A DNA stretch of 38,253 nucleotides from Ruminococcus sp. (GTDB taxonomy: Bacteria > Bacillota > Clostridia > Oscillospirales > Ruminococcaceae), in contig JAFRXL010000035.1 of NCBI GenBank assembly GCA_017441505.1, positions 1-38,253 on the forward strand, given 5' to 3'. Shown one piece after another: positions 30,783-38,253 of this stretch. The notes under the pieces are model-generated. The model ran no database searches. It was given only the letters and a program-made list of their open reading frames with translations, and was not told the DNA's origin. The position numbers and the translations under genes are program-made. The first letter of the stretch is position 1, and every line of letters begins with the position of its first letter.

Positions 30783-33344
30783 TTATTGCCAGAAAATAAT
30801 GAGGTCTTCTGCGTAGTGAATGAGGTTCGGGCAATGCTTTAAGAGAAGACCGTCCTTGACGCTCAGCATGATAAACCAGCTCATAACAAATGCACCTGCG
30901 AATGAAGCTATTGCAAGGATATAACGCTGAGGATGTTTTTTGGCATTACCTGTTCCACGGAAGATACAGATAAATGCTCCCAGAAGAATGAGAGGGGTAA
31001 TATCAACGACATAACGCTGATTAACTCCGCCCATGCAGAAGTCCATCCAGCCGATTATCAAAGCCAGAGCAAAGCACATTATAATAAATGCGTTACGCTG
31101 GAGCTTTGTGGTTGAGCAAGTGAAATGCTTTCCGTGACGCTGAATTGCTGACGGGGCGAGTAAAGTACCGAAAAGAAGTGCAGGAATAGTCATAAGTCCG
31201 ACCGTATCAGCAACATAGGTATATTTGGAGTAGTTGTAAATTCCGGAATAGTTTGGCTCAATGAATGGGAAGGCTCCCTTCGGACGTGGTACAAGGAAGA
31301 AATAGTGGTAAAGCATTGGAGGAAATCCGCCGAGATAGAGCACATTGGCATTAACGTTGCTTACTGTGAGCTGATATGTTGCTCCGAAGTCGAATGGTGA
31401 GCCGAAACGAGCGTTGTTGTACCACATTATTGCGATACCGCCGGCGATAAGCGGAGCAAAGAATACAGCTGCCTGAGATATACGGTATGAAAGCTTGACC
31501 TTTTTATCCATGAGTATTCCGAGGAAGAACGGGATGAGTACAGCAGATGAAAGTGCGACGCTTGGTCTTGCACCTACAGCAGCGGCAAGTGACGCACCGC
31601 AGATGAACAGCATAACGAAGCGGACTGCTTTATTTTTCTGTGAGCAAGCTCCAAGACCCATCCATAGTCCAAGGAACAGGTAAGCCAGACCGCAGGCTAA
31701 CTGTAATGTATAGGTATCAGAGAAGTTCATACAGAAGTAGAATCCGGCACAGCTTGCAGCGGTAGGGAGCGAAATAAGCAAAAGCAGCAGATTAGTTCTC
31801 GGAGCAAGCAGCTTTACAGCAGCAAGGAGTGTCTGACACATGAAGAATATGCCCATGATACCGAAGAATCCTGTTACCATAGGGCGGTCAGGAAGCTTGC
31901 CGGTAAGTGCGTAGTAAGGTACGTGGAAAGTGATGACCGGAGTAACTCCGAAATAGCTGTAGTAGTGACCGTCCTTATAAGCGAGATCCCAGAAATATGA
32001 GACATTTTGGTTGTCACGTTCTGTACGGCTGTAAGGATCATCCATATTCAAAAGGCTTTGATCGGGCTCTATTTCAAGGTAGGTCTGATCTCTTTGGAAA
32101 GCATCGAAAGTAGCAGCGTAAGGGTCGCCTATAGGAGGATTTTCCTTGCTGTACTCAAAACCTCTGCTCTGCGGACAGAATGTAAGAGCGAGGAAGAAAG
32201 TGCAGGCGAGGGTGAATATCTTGATTATAGTCTGATTTGTATTATTTTTAGCGAGTGATTTGCTTCTGGAAATAGCTGTAATAATTATAATTGCAGATAT
32301 AAAGAGCACAAGGAATGTAATTGCCCTTGAGCTGAATGAATTGCTGAAGAACGAATGCTGGAACTTATTGAATACCCCCTTAATATCCTTGTCGCCGTCT
32401 GTGAGGTAAGGAGCTGTGAACATTGCAGCGGAGAATGTACAAATAAGTGCCATAGCTTCAACTAAGACTATGTGGAGCGGCTTTGAAGTCTGGTATGTGA
32501 CCTTGTAGAGTCTGAAAGAGAGTACAGCCTGTATCAGTATAACTATAGAGAGTACTATCATAAATCTCAGAAGAGAGAAACTGAAAGGTATCGCACTAAA
32601 AGCTTTTACAGAGAATACAGTAACAGGATTATTTACGTCAGAAAAGCCGATTTTAAGTGATCTTATCTCTCCATACGGGATAAATGAAAGGCTTACCGGC
32701 TTGCCTGTTGCAAAGTCATAAACCTGCATAGCGGTATCGTATTCAGTAGTTACATTATCGTCCATGACACCAAGTGAAACGCAAACAGGTGACGAATTTT
32801 CCTTTCGTTCCTGTTCGATGTCGATGACTAAGGCTCTGCAATAGTCCGGGACGTTATCGATGAATATTTCTGAATTTGACGATATACCGATAGAATCATC
32901 ATAGTAAACGGCACTGCCGCTTGTTGGCAAGATGCTGAGATCAAGAGTTTCGCTTTTTCTTTTGGTATCGAAGCTCTTAAAATTGAAAATCAGTATTTCT
33001 GCACTCATGACGGCAAATGCTGCAACAGCAGCTCTTTTCAGAAAAGATGCGAGCTGTTTTTTTGAAGAAAATTCTTTAGTCAGGAATGCGGCAAACGGAA
33101 GGATGCTCGTAATAATTATTGCCACAGGCGAGATCATATTGCCATTGTTTGACATAAAGAACTGTGAAATCGCATTCAGGAAAAGGAGTACACACCATTC
33201 CAGAATGAATAATTTAAAAAGTTTCTGAAGTTTCTGCTTCTTGATTTTTTCATCCGTTTTCTTTTTAGTCATTATGGTATTTGCTGAAAGAAAACTGAGA
33301 ATGAATAGCAATAAGGGGATTATTGCTGTAACTGCAATGCTCAT
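30783..33344 (-). CDS. Polytopic membrane protein, glycosyltransferase GT-C-like
   Basis: This 853-residue protein has an N-terminal part of about four membrane segments, an external domain (about 135-260, with VCVSLGVMDDNVTTEYDTA), and a C-terminal part of ten or more segments. In the second part YKDGHYYSYFGVTPVITFHV and NARFGSPFDFGATYQLT are stretches I associate with GT-C type membrane glycosyltransferase-like proteins of unknown substrate. Lipid-linked sugar transfer to a surface polymer is a guess. GGAGG lies 10 bases before the ATG at 33344. It has its own consensus promoter and sits between the two feo loci on the opposite strand, so it need not be part of the iron system. Confidence 0.75.
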   Translation of the reverse strand: MSIAVTAIIPLLLFILSFLSANTIMTKKKTDEKIKKQKLQKLFKLFILEWCVLLFLNAISQFFMSNNGNMISPVAIIITSILPFAAFLTKEFSSKKQLASFLKRAAVAAFAVMSAEILIFNFKSFDTKRKSETLDLSILPTSGSAVYYDDSIGISSNSEIFIDNVPDYCRALVIDIEQERKENSSPVCVSLGVMDDNVTTEYDTAMQVYDFATGKPVSLSFIPYGEIRSLKIGFSDVNNPVTVFSVKAFSAIPFSFSLLRFMIVLSIVILIQAVLSFRLYKVTYQTSKPLHIVLVEAMALICTFSAAMFTAPYLTDGDKDIKGVFNKFQHSFFSNSFSSRAITFLVLFISAIIIITAISRSKSLAKNNTNQTIIKIFTLACTFFLALTFCPQSRGFEYSKENPPIGDPYAATFDAFQRDQTYLEIEPDQSLLNMDDPYSRTERDNQNVSYFWDLAYKDGHYYSYFGVTPVITFHVPYYALTGKLPDRPMVTGFFGIMGIFFMCQTLLAAVKLLAPRTNLLLLLISLPTAASCAGFYFCMNFSDTYTLQLACGLAYLFLGLWMGLGACSQKNKAVRFVMLFICGASLAAAVGARPSVALSSAVLIPFFLGILMDKKVKLSYRISQAAVFFAPLIAGGIAIMWYNNARFGSPFDFGATYQLTVSNVNANVLYLGGFPPMLYHYFFLVPRPKGAFPFIEPNYSGIYNYSKYTYVADTVGLMTIPALLFGTLLAPSAIQRHGKHFTCSTTKLQRNAFIIMCFALALIIGWMDFCMGGVNQRYVVDITPLILLGAFICIFRGTGNAKKHPQRYILAIASFAGAFVMSWFIMLSVKDGLLLKHCPNLIHYAEDLIIFWQ

Positions 33345-33376
33345 ACATTATAGACCTCCATTTTTATTACTTTATA

Positions 33377-33405
33377 ATAGTATACCATTTTACTTGTAAT
33401 GTCAA
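33377..33405 (-). promoter_or_regulatory. Sigma-A promoter of the polytopic membrane protein gene
   Basis: On the minus strand a perfect TTGACA (33400-33405) and TACTAT (33377-33382) are separated by 17 bases, about 33 bases before the start codon. Confidence 0.7.
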
Positions 33406-33567
33406 GAAGATTTGTAAAAATTAAGAGCAAACCTGTGTATAGTTAAGAACTTTGTAAAAACATGAGCAGTTTGAAGCGGGATTATCGGCAAAATTTACAT
33501 AAATATAATGGAATAATCTAACTAAGGGGTTCTTTTGACAAAGTTGAGTGAAAAAAACTGCGATTGG

Positions 33568-33596
33568 TTGACTTGATGATGTTAGTAGTGTATAAT
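33568..33596 (+). promoter_or_regulatory. Sigma-A promoter of the second feo operon
   Basis: TTGACT (33568-33573) and a perfect TATAAT (33591-33596) are separated by 17 bases. GTTAGTAG (33581-33588) lies in the spacer and CTAACTAAGG (33518-33527) upstream, related to the half-sites at the other iron genes. The remaining 33345-33634 gap holds the divergent promoter and no gene I can support. Confidence 0.7.
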
Positions 33597-33634
33597 AAAA
33601 TTGAATATAAGTAATTATTTCTGGAGGAATAAGG

Positions 33635-33853
33635 ATGAATCTTAAAGAAGTTAAGATAGGCAGTACAGTAAAAATAAAGAAGATCCTGGGAGAAGGTGCA
33701 TTAAGGCGGCGTATCATGGATATGGGACTGACAAAAGGCACTGAGGTAACTGTAAGAAAAGTTGCACCGCTTGGCGATCCTATAGAGATAACTGTAAGAG
33801 GCTATGAACTTTCCATGCGTAAGGCAGATGCTGAAATGGTAGAAGTTGAGTGA
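33635..33853 (+). CDS. feoA: FeoA family protein (second feo operon)
   Basis: This 72-residue FeoA (MNLKEVKIGSTVKIKKILGE, then LTKGTEVTVRKVAPLGDPIE) is close to the FeoA at 24069-24293 over its whole length, which points to duplication of a feoA-feoB unit. TGGAGGAAT lies 6-10 bases before the ATG. It is the first gene of the operon and is followed 59 bases later by feoB with no terminator between, unlike the first locus. It should act as the partner of the adjacent FeoB. Confidence 0.95.
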   Translation: MNLKEVKIGSTVKIKKILGEGALRRRIMDMGLTKGTEVTVRKVAPLGDPIEITVRGYELSMRKADAEMVEVE

Positions 33854-33912
33854 ATTCCTGAACTTTGATTTCATGTGTGATGATAATGAGTATTGAAAGT
33901 GAGGAAAAATAA

Positions 33913-36402
33913 ATGAGTATCAAAATTGCATTGGCAGGCAACCCTAACTGCGGTAAGACTACCCTGTTTAATGCACTTACAGGTTCAAATCAGTATGTCG
34001 GAAACTGGCCAGGTGTTACGGTTGAGAAAAAAGAGGGTAATCTTAAAAAGCATGAAGGAGTTATAATCACTGACCTTCCTGGAATATATTCTCTTTCACC
34101 TTATACTCTTGAAGAGGTAGTTGCAAGAAATTACCTCATCGGTGAGCACCCTGATGCTATCCTGAATATCATTGATGGTACTAATCTTGAAAGAAATCTG
34201 TATCTTACAACACAGCTCACAGAGATAGGTATACCGGTCGTTCTTGCGGTAAATATGATGGATGTAGTCAGGAAAAACGGCGATAAGATAAATATGGATG
34301 CCCTTGCAAAAGCTATGGGCTGTAAGGCTGTTGAGATCTCGGCTTTAAAAGGTGACGGTATCATTGAAGCTGCCGAAGCTGCTATAGCTGCTGCAAAGGA
34401 GTCGACAACTGTCCCTCAGCATTCTTTTTCCGGTCCGGTCGAGCACGCACTTGCTCATATTGAAGAAGCCGCACTCCACGAGCTGCCGGAGCAGACTCAG
34501 CGGTGGTATTCTATAAAGATATTTGAGCGTGATTCAAAAGCTCTTGAACAGCTTGGTCTTGATAAGAAAGTTCTGGAGCATATTGAAAAGGACATAAAGT
34601 CTGTTGAGATAGAAATGGATGATGACTCGGAAGCTATCATCATAAACGAGAGATATAACTATGTTTCAAAGATAATCGGAAGATGTCTTCAAAAGAAAAA
34701 CAAGAGCGGCTTTACAACATCAGATAAGATCGACAGGATCGTTACGAGCAGAGTACTCGGACTTCCTATTTTCGCAGTTATAATGTTCCTGATATATTAT
34801 CTGTCAATGGTCGCAGTGGGAGCTAATGCTTCACAGTGGGCTAATGACGGACTTTTCGGAGAAGGCTGGCATCTTCTCGGAAACGGAACGTCACAGTACG
34901 AGGAAGCTGAGGAAAAGTACGGCGATACAGATGCTATAATTGACGGATTCCTTGAACAGGCTGATTCCGACGGATATGACATCACTGCGGCAGAAGATGC
35001 TATCGACATTGAATCAGACGGCTTTGATGCAGAAGCTGCTGAGAGAGAATTGAATACCCTTCTTGCAAATTATACCGACAAGAACTTTGAGTTCGGGTAT
35101 GAAGTCGAGAATGAAGATACACTTGAAGTAAGTGATAAGAATGCGACTATTGCTGATGCAGAAGAAGCTGTCGCACTCTTTAAGGAATACGACGGTAAGG
35201 TCGACCCTGCAAACTTTGGAACATGGGTACCGGGAGTTCCTGTACTTATTGAAAAAGCTCTTGGAGATGATTGTCCGGAGTGGCTTCATGGACTTCTTAT
35301 CGACGGTATCGTTGCCGGAGTCGGAGCAGTTCTTGGATTTGTTCCGCAGATATTCGTACTCTTCCTGCTTCTTGCAATAGTTGAGTCATGCGGATATATG
35401 TCCCGTGTAGCTTTCGTCCTTGACCGTCTTTTCCGCAAATTTGGTCTTTCAGGAAAGTCATTCATACCTATACTTGTTGGTACAGGATGCGGAGTTCCGG
35501 GAATAATGGCTTCACGTACTATCGAAAACGTCCGTGACCGCCGTATGACGATCATAACTACGACCTTTATTCCGTGCGGAGCGAAAACACCGGTCATTGC
35601 CATGATAGCCGGAGCAATATTCGGCGGTTCGGCATGGGTGGCTGTTTCAGCATATTTCCTCGGAATGGCAGCTATAATCATATCAGGTATAATCCTTAAA
35701 AAGACAAAAATGTTCGCAGGTGAGGACTCTCCTTTTGTAATGGAGCTTCCTGCGTATCATATGCCGATACCGAGCAATGTACTCCGTTCAATGTGGGACC
35801 GTGGCTGGGCGTTTGTGAAAAAAGCAGGTACAGTTATACTGCTTTCAACAATAGTAGTATGGTTCCTCAGCCGTTTCGGTTCTGTCAACGGCAGCTTCGG
35901 ACTGCTTGGAGAAGATGAGCTTGATCACTCGATACTTGCTTTTGTTGGCAAGGGCATCGCATGGATGTTCGCACCTCTTGGCTGGGGAGAATGGCAGGCA
36001 GCTGTTTCCTCCGTTATCGGACTTACCGCAAAGGAAAATATCGTTGCGACAATGGGAACGCTTTACGGCGGCGGAGAATCATCTGTATACGCAGCAATTG
36101 CAGATAACTTCACAAAAATCTCAGGATATTCTTTCCTCGCATTCAATCTTCTTTGTGCTCCGTGCTTTGCAGCTATCGGAGCTATCAAGCGTGAGATGAA
36201 CAATGGTAAGTGGACATGGTTTGCTATTCTGTACCAGTGTGGTTTTGCGTATCTTACAGCTTTTGTTATCAATCAGCTCGGCAGATTCTTTACGGGCGGA
36301 GCAAGCGGGATCGGTTATATTGGCACAGTTCTTTCGTTTGCAATACTTGCCGCTGCCGTTTACCTCCTTGTAAGACCATACAGGGAAACAATAAAGAAAT
36401 AG
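33913..36402 (+). CDS. feoB: Ferrous iron transporter FeoB (second copy)
   Basis: This 829-residue GTP-dependent Fe(II) importer matches the first FeoB closely in the G domain (GNPNCGKT 9-16, NWPGVT 31-36, DLPG 54-57, NMMD 114-117) and in the membrane gates (GTGCGVPGIMASRTIENVRD; LLCAPCFAAIGAIKRE). It too has a long acidic loop between the first membrane segment (about 282-304) and the next (from about 465), but that loop has a different sequence (ANDGLFGEGWHLLG, then many Asp, Glu and Ala). Near residue 715 it has a short GTLYGGGESSVY segment absent from copy one. A ribosome site GTGAGGAAA precedes the ATG. Confidence 0.97.
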   Translation: MSIKIALAGNPNCGKTTLFNALTGSNQYVGNWPGVTVEKKEGNLKKHEGVIITDLPGIYSLSPYTLEEVVARNYLIGEHPDAILNIIDGTNLERNLYLTTQLTEIGIPVVLAVNMMDVVRKNGDKINMDALAKAMGCKAVEISALKGDGIIEAAEAAIAAAKESTTVPQHSFSGPVEHALAHIEEAALHELPEQTQRWYSIKIFERDSKALEQLGLDKKVLEHIEKDIKSVEIEMDDDSEAIIINERYNYVSKIIGRCLQKKNKSGFTTSDKIDRIVTSRVLGLPIFAVIMFLIYYLSMVAVGANASQWANDGLFGEGWHLLGNGTSQYEEAEEKYGDTDAIIDGFLEQADSDGYDITAAEDAIDIESDGFDAEAAERELNTLLANYTDKNFEFGYEVENEDTLEVSDKNATIADAEEAVALFKEYDGKVDPANFGTWVPGVPVLIEKALGDDCPEWLHGLLIDGIVAGVGAVLGFVPQIFVLFLLLAIVESCGYMSRVAFVLDRLFRKFGLSGKSFIPILVGTGCGVPGIMASRTIENVRDRRMTIITTTFIPCGAKTPVIAMIAGAIFGGSAWVAVSAYFLGMAAIIISGIILKKTKMFAGEDSPFVMELPAYHMPIPSNVLRSMWDRGWAFVKKAGTVILLSTIVVWFLSRFGSVNGSFGLLGEDELDHSILAFVGKGIAWMFAPLGWGEWQAAVSSVIGLTAKENIVATMGTLYGGGESSVYAAIADNFTKISGYSFLAFNLLCAPCFAAIGAIKREMNNGKWTWFAILYQCGFAYLTAFVINQLGRFFTGGASGIGYIGTVLSFAILAAAVYLLVRPYRETIKK

Positions 36403-36416
36403 TGAGTTATTAATGC

Positions 36417-36437
36417 AGCTCCCTTTTTCGGGGAGCT
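36417..36437 (+). other. Small hairpin between feoB and the Cys-rich protein gene
   Basis: AGCTCCC (36417-36423) and GGGAGCT (36431-36437) pair around a 7-base loop. No T-run follows; it may lower expression of the distal gene or protect the upstream message end. Confidence 0.4.
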
Positions 36438-36462
36438 CGTATTATATAAAGGAGCGGATAAT

Positions 36463-36633
36463 ATGAGGTGGGTGATCGTACTTCTGGTACTTATAGCAAT
36501 AGTTGCACTCATCATTTACACTCTGATAAGAGACAAAAAAGCCGGAAAGACTTCATGTGGTCACGGATGTCAGAACTGTGCGATGCAGGGACATTGTCAT
36601 GACTACGGAGCTTCTCCGCAGGATAAAAAATAG
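36463..36633 (+). CDS. FeoB-associated Cys-rich membrane protein (second copy)
   Basis: This 56-residue protein has a membrane segment (about 3-20: WVIVLLVLIAIVALIIYTL), the basic stretch IRDKKAGK and the Cys cluster CGHGCQNCAMQGHC (C32, C36, C39, C45), the same CX3CX2CX5C spacing as the copy at 26861-27004. It is longer by a tail, HDYGASPQDKK. Family knowledge places it with FeoB in Fe(II) uptake; a metal-relay role fits the cysteines but is inference. AAAGGAG precedes the ATG, and a good terminator follows. Confidence 0.93.
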   Translation: MRWVIVLLVLIAIVALIIYTLIRDKKAGKTSCGHGCQNCAMQGHCHDYGASPQDKK

Positions 36634-36636
36634 TAA

Positions 36637-36671
36637 ATGCCTGCTGTATTAAGCGTACAGCAGGTATTTTT
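36637..36671 (+). terminator. Intrinsic terminator of the second feo operon
   Basis: ATGCCTGCTGTA (36637-36648) pairs with TACAGCAGGTAT (36656-36667, one G-T pair) around a 7-base loop, followed by TTTTT. Confidence 0.88.
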
Positions 36672-36679
36672 GCATCAGA

Positions 36680-36714
36680 TAACAGAAAAGGACGCTCCAC
36701 TGTGAAGCGTCCTT
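36680..36714 (-). terminator. Intrinsic terminator of pta
   Basis: On the minus strand AAGGACGCT and AGCGTCCTT (36706-36714 and 36688-36696) form a 9-base-pair stem, followed by a T-rich run, 22 bases after the pta stop codon. Confidence 0.82.
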
Positions 36715-36735
36715 GAATTATTTATATTCAGAGGA

Positions 36736-37752
36736 TCAAGCCATACCGGCTGTGATGATAGCCATTTTGTAAACTTCATCAGCAGTGCATCCTCTTGAAA
36801 GATCGTTGATAGGAGCATTAAGTCCCTGAAGGATAGGACCGTAAGCCTCGAAACCGCCAAGTCTCTGAGCGATCTTGTAACCGATGTTACCAGCTTCGAT
36901 AAGTGGGAAGATGAATGTGTTAGCCTGACCAGCAACCTTTGAATCAGGGCACTTTGTCTTAGCAACTTCTGCGGAAACAGCAGCGTCGAACTGGAATTCA
37001 CCGTCGATAACGAGGTTTGGATCGAGCTGACGAGCTTCGATAACAGCATCATGGCTGAGCTGAACTGTGCCGCCCTTACCTGAGCCGTATGTAGAGAAGC
37101 TGAGAACAGCTACCTTTGGATCGATACCGAAGTAGTCAGCAGTTTTTGCAGTCTCAACAGCGACCTCAGCGAGCTGTCTTGCAGCACTGAGAACAACGTT
37201 TCCGTCCTTGTCAAGTCTGTCTGTGTAGCCGAGATTGATAGCACAGTCACCCATAGCTATCTTTTCTTCCTGACCGTCCTTCTCACGGAAAAGGATGAAT
37301 GAAGAGCTTACGAGGTTTGAACCCTTCTTAGTCTTGATGATCTGAAGAGCAGGTCTTACAGTATCAGCAGTTGAATATGTAGCACCGCCGAGTAGAGCGT
37401 CAGCCTTGCCAGCCTTTACGAGCATTGTTCCGAAATAGTTTGACTTCTTGAGAGCAGCCTTGCACTCATCTTCAGTCATCTTGCCCTTTCTGAGCTCGAA
37501 CATCTGAGCAACGAGAGCGTCCATTTCAGGATATGTTTCAGGGTCGATTATCTCAGCACCGTCGATATTGAAGTTGCCGGCAGCAGCGGCAGCCTTTACA
37601 TCGTCAACGTTACCGCAAAGAACAACTCCCATGAGTCCCTCTTTGAGAAGTCTGTCAGCAGCAGAAAGGATACGGTTGTCGCTTCCTTCTGTGAAAACGA
37701 TAGTTTTCTTGCTGGATTTTAAATTAGCAATGAGTTTGTCGAACATTCCCAT
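36736..37752 (-). CDS. pta: Phosphate acetyltransferase
   Basis: Pta interconverts acetyl-CoA and acetyl phosphate, the step before acetate kinase in acetate fermentation. The 338-residue protein is of the short single-domain type: MGMFDKLIANLKSSKKTIVF at the start, YSTADTVRPALQIIKTK in the middle, and the conserved STYGSGKGGTVQLSHDAV and ANTFIFPLIEAGNIGYKIAQ near the C-terminus. The ATG at 37752 has GGAGGT 8 bases upstream; a second ATG lies two codons in. No acetate kinase gene is visible on the side inside the window. It has its own promoter and terminator. Confidence 0.96.
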   Translation of the reverse strand: MGMFDKLIANLKSSKKTIVFTEGSDNRILSAADRLLKEGLMGVVLCGNVDDVKAAAAAGNFNIDGAEIIDPETYPEMDALVAQMFELRKGKMTEDECKAALKKSNYFGTMLVKAGKADALLGGATYSTADTVRPALQIIKTKKGSNLVSSSFILFREKDGQEEKIAMGDCAINLGYTDRLDKDGNVVLSAARQLAEVAVETAKTADYFGIDPKVAVLSFSTYGSGKGGTVQLSHDAVIEARQLDPNLVIDGEFQFDAAVSAEVAKTKCPDSKVAGQANTFIFPLIEAGNIGYKIAQRLGGFEAYGPILQGLNAPINDLSRGCTADEVYKMAIITAGMA

Positions 37753-37792
37753 GTTACTATACCTCCAAATATTACATTAGTATTATGGTATA

Positions 37793-37821
37793 ATTATATC
37801 ACATCCGTAAAGATATTTCAA
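37793..37821 (-). promoter_or_regulatory. Sigma-A promoter of pta
   Basis: On the minus strand TTGAAA (37816-37821) and a perfect TATAAT (37793-37798) are separated by 17 bases. The design is the same as the gap promoter at the other end of the window. Confidence 0.78.
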
Positions 37822-37858
37822 TACCTGAAAGGATAATTTTTTAACTCCTGGAAAAGTA

Positions 37859-37887
37859 TTGACACAGCTGTTCTATTATGCTAATCT
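37859..37887 (+). promoter_or_regulatory. Promoter of the lipoprotein gene
   Basis: A perfect TTGACA (37859-37864) and TAATCT (37882-37887), preceded by an extended -10 TG, are separated by 17 bases. It is divergent from pta. Confidence 0.6.
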
Positions 37888-37928
37888 GTAAATAAAGAAT
37901 TTTTATGCAGCATATGGAGGAACTAACA

Positions 37929-38253
37929 ATGAAAAAACAAATCGCACTACTAACCTCAGCAGTTCTTGCAGTATCAATGGTAACGTCGTGCGGAAAAAGC
38001 ACTAACAGCAGCAGTCAGACCGGACACAAATGGGAAAACTCAGAAACGCTGAACGAATGGCAGATTGACTTACTTGAATCTCAGGGACTTCCTACTGACA
38101 TCGAGCAGCTTTCACCAACGCAGAAACGTTCTATCCAGCATATTTACGAGATGATAACGTACCTCAACGAAAAGTATGATGAGGAATTCGTTTACGCCGG
38201 ATATGTTGAACCGGGGCTTATGGACGAGGAAACGCTATATGCCTATCCGAAGC
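37929..38253 (+). CDS. Lipoprotein of unknown function, 5' part
   Basis: The first 108 codons are present and the gene continues past the window. It starts MKKQIALLTSAVLAVSMVTS followed by Cys21, a lipoprotein signal with lipobox VTSC, then a Ser/Asn-rich tether. The mature part (about 34 onward: WENSETLNEWQIDLLESQGL, and QKRSIQHIYEMITYLNEKYD) is helical and acidic. I do not recognise it. It is expected on the outer face of the membrane. TGGAGG lies 8 bases before the ATG. Confidence 0.85.
   Translation, partial: MKKQIALLTSAVLAVSMVTSCGKSTNSSSQTGHKWENSETLNEWQIDLLESQGLPTDIEQLSPTQKRSIQHIYEMITYLNEKYDEEFVYAGYVEPGLMDEETLYAYPK

Noticed and set aside
24368-36402. The two feoB genes as a composite mobile element or long direct repeat
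   Set aside because: They are diverged paralogues, with no transposase, terminal repeats or target duplications near them.

Overview
The window looks like a chromosomal segment of a low-to-mid GC anaerobic Firmicute of the Ruminococcus / Oscillospiraceae type. The reasons are the order phoH-ybeY-era-yqzL-recO-mutS2, a SpoIIE-type sporulation phosphatase, a GlgC plus GlgD glycogen pair, anaerobic Fe(II) uptake by FeoAB, strong AGGAGG ribosome sites and near-consensus sigma-A promoters. Assignment to a genus is inference. I see no rRNA, tRNA, CRISPR array, insertion sequence or phage gene.

Layout. 1-506 is the start of gap (minus strand). 756-1511 is an unassigned gene. 1665-13735 is a long plus-strand series: a CYTH protein, phoH, ybeY, era, a tiny yqzL overlapping recO, mutS2, mscS, a membrane-anchored metallophosphoesterase, two FAD proteins, a small unknown gene and rsmA. 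It ends at a bidirectional terminator facing a minus-strand membrane protein (13816-14454) that carries an internal repeat. spoIIE (14609-16858) follows, then the glycogen operon glgBCDA (17030-22848) and a GNAT acetyltransferase.

23845-36633 is the most interesting part, an iron island. Two paralogous Feo systems (feoA-feoA-feoB-Cys-rich protein; feoA-feoB-Cys-rich protein) flank a short-chain flavodoxin, a secreted Tp47-like protein with a sortase-like SPKTG tail, and a fusion of a ferric-reductase-like transmembrane domain to an FMN-binding domain with a covalent flavinylation motif. A minus-strand polytopic membrane protein lies before the second Feo system. My reading is that electrons leave the cell through heme and covalently bound FMN, reduce Fe(III) at the surface, and the Fe(II) enters through FeoB. 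GTTAG...CTAA-type sequences recur in the regulatory regions and could be operators of a DtxR-family iron repressor.

The window closes with pta (minus strand) and the divergent start of a lipoprotein gene cut by the window edge. Most promoters and terminators listed were read by eye from hexamer spacing and stem pairing.
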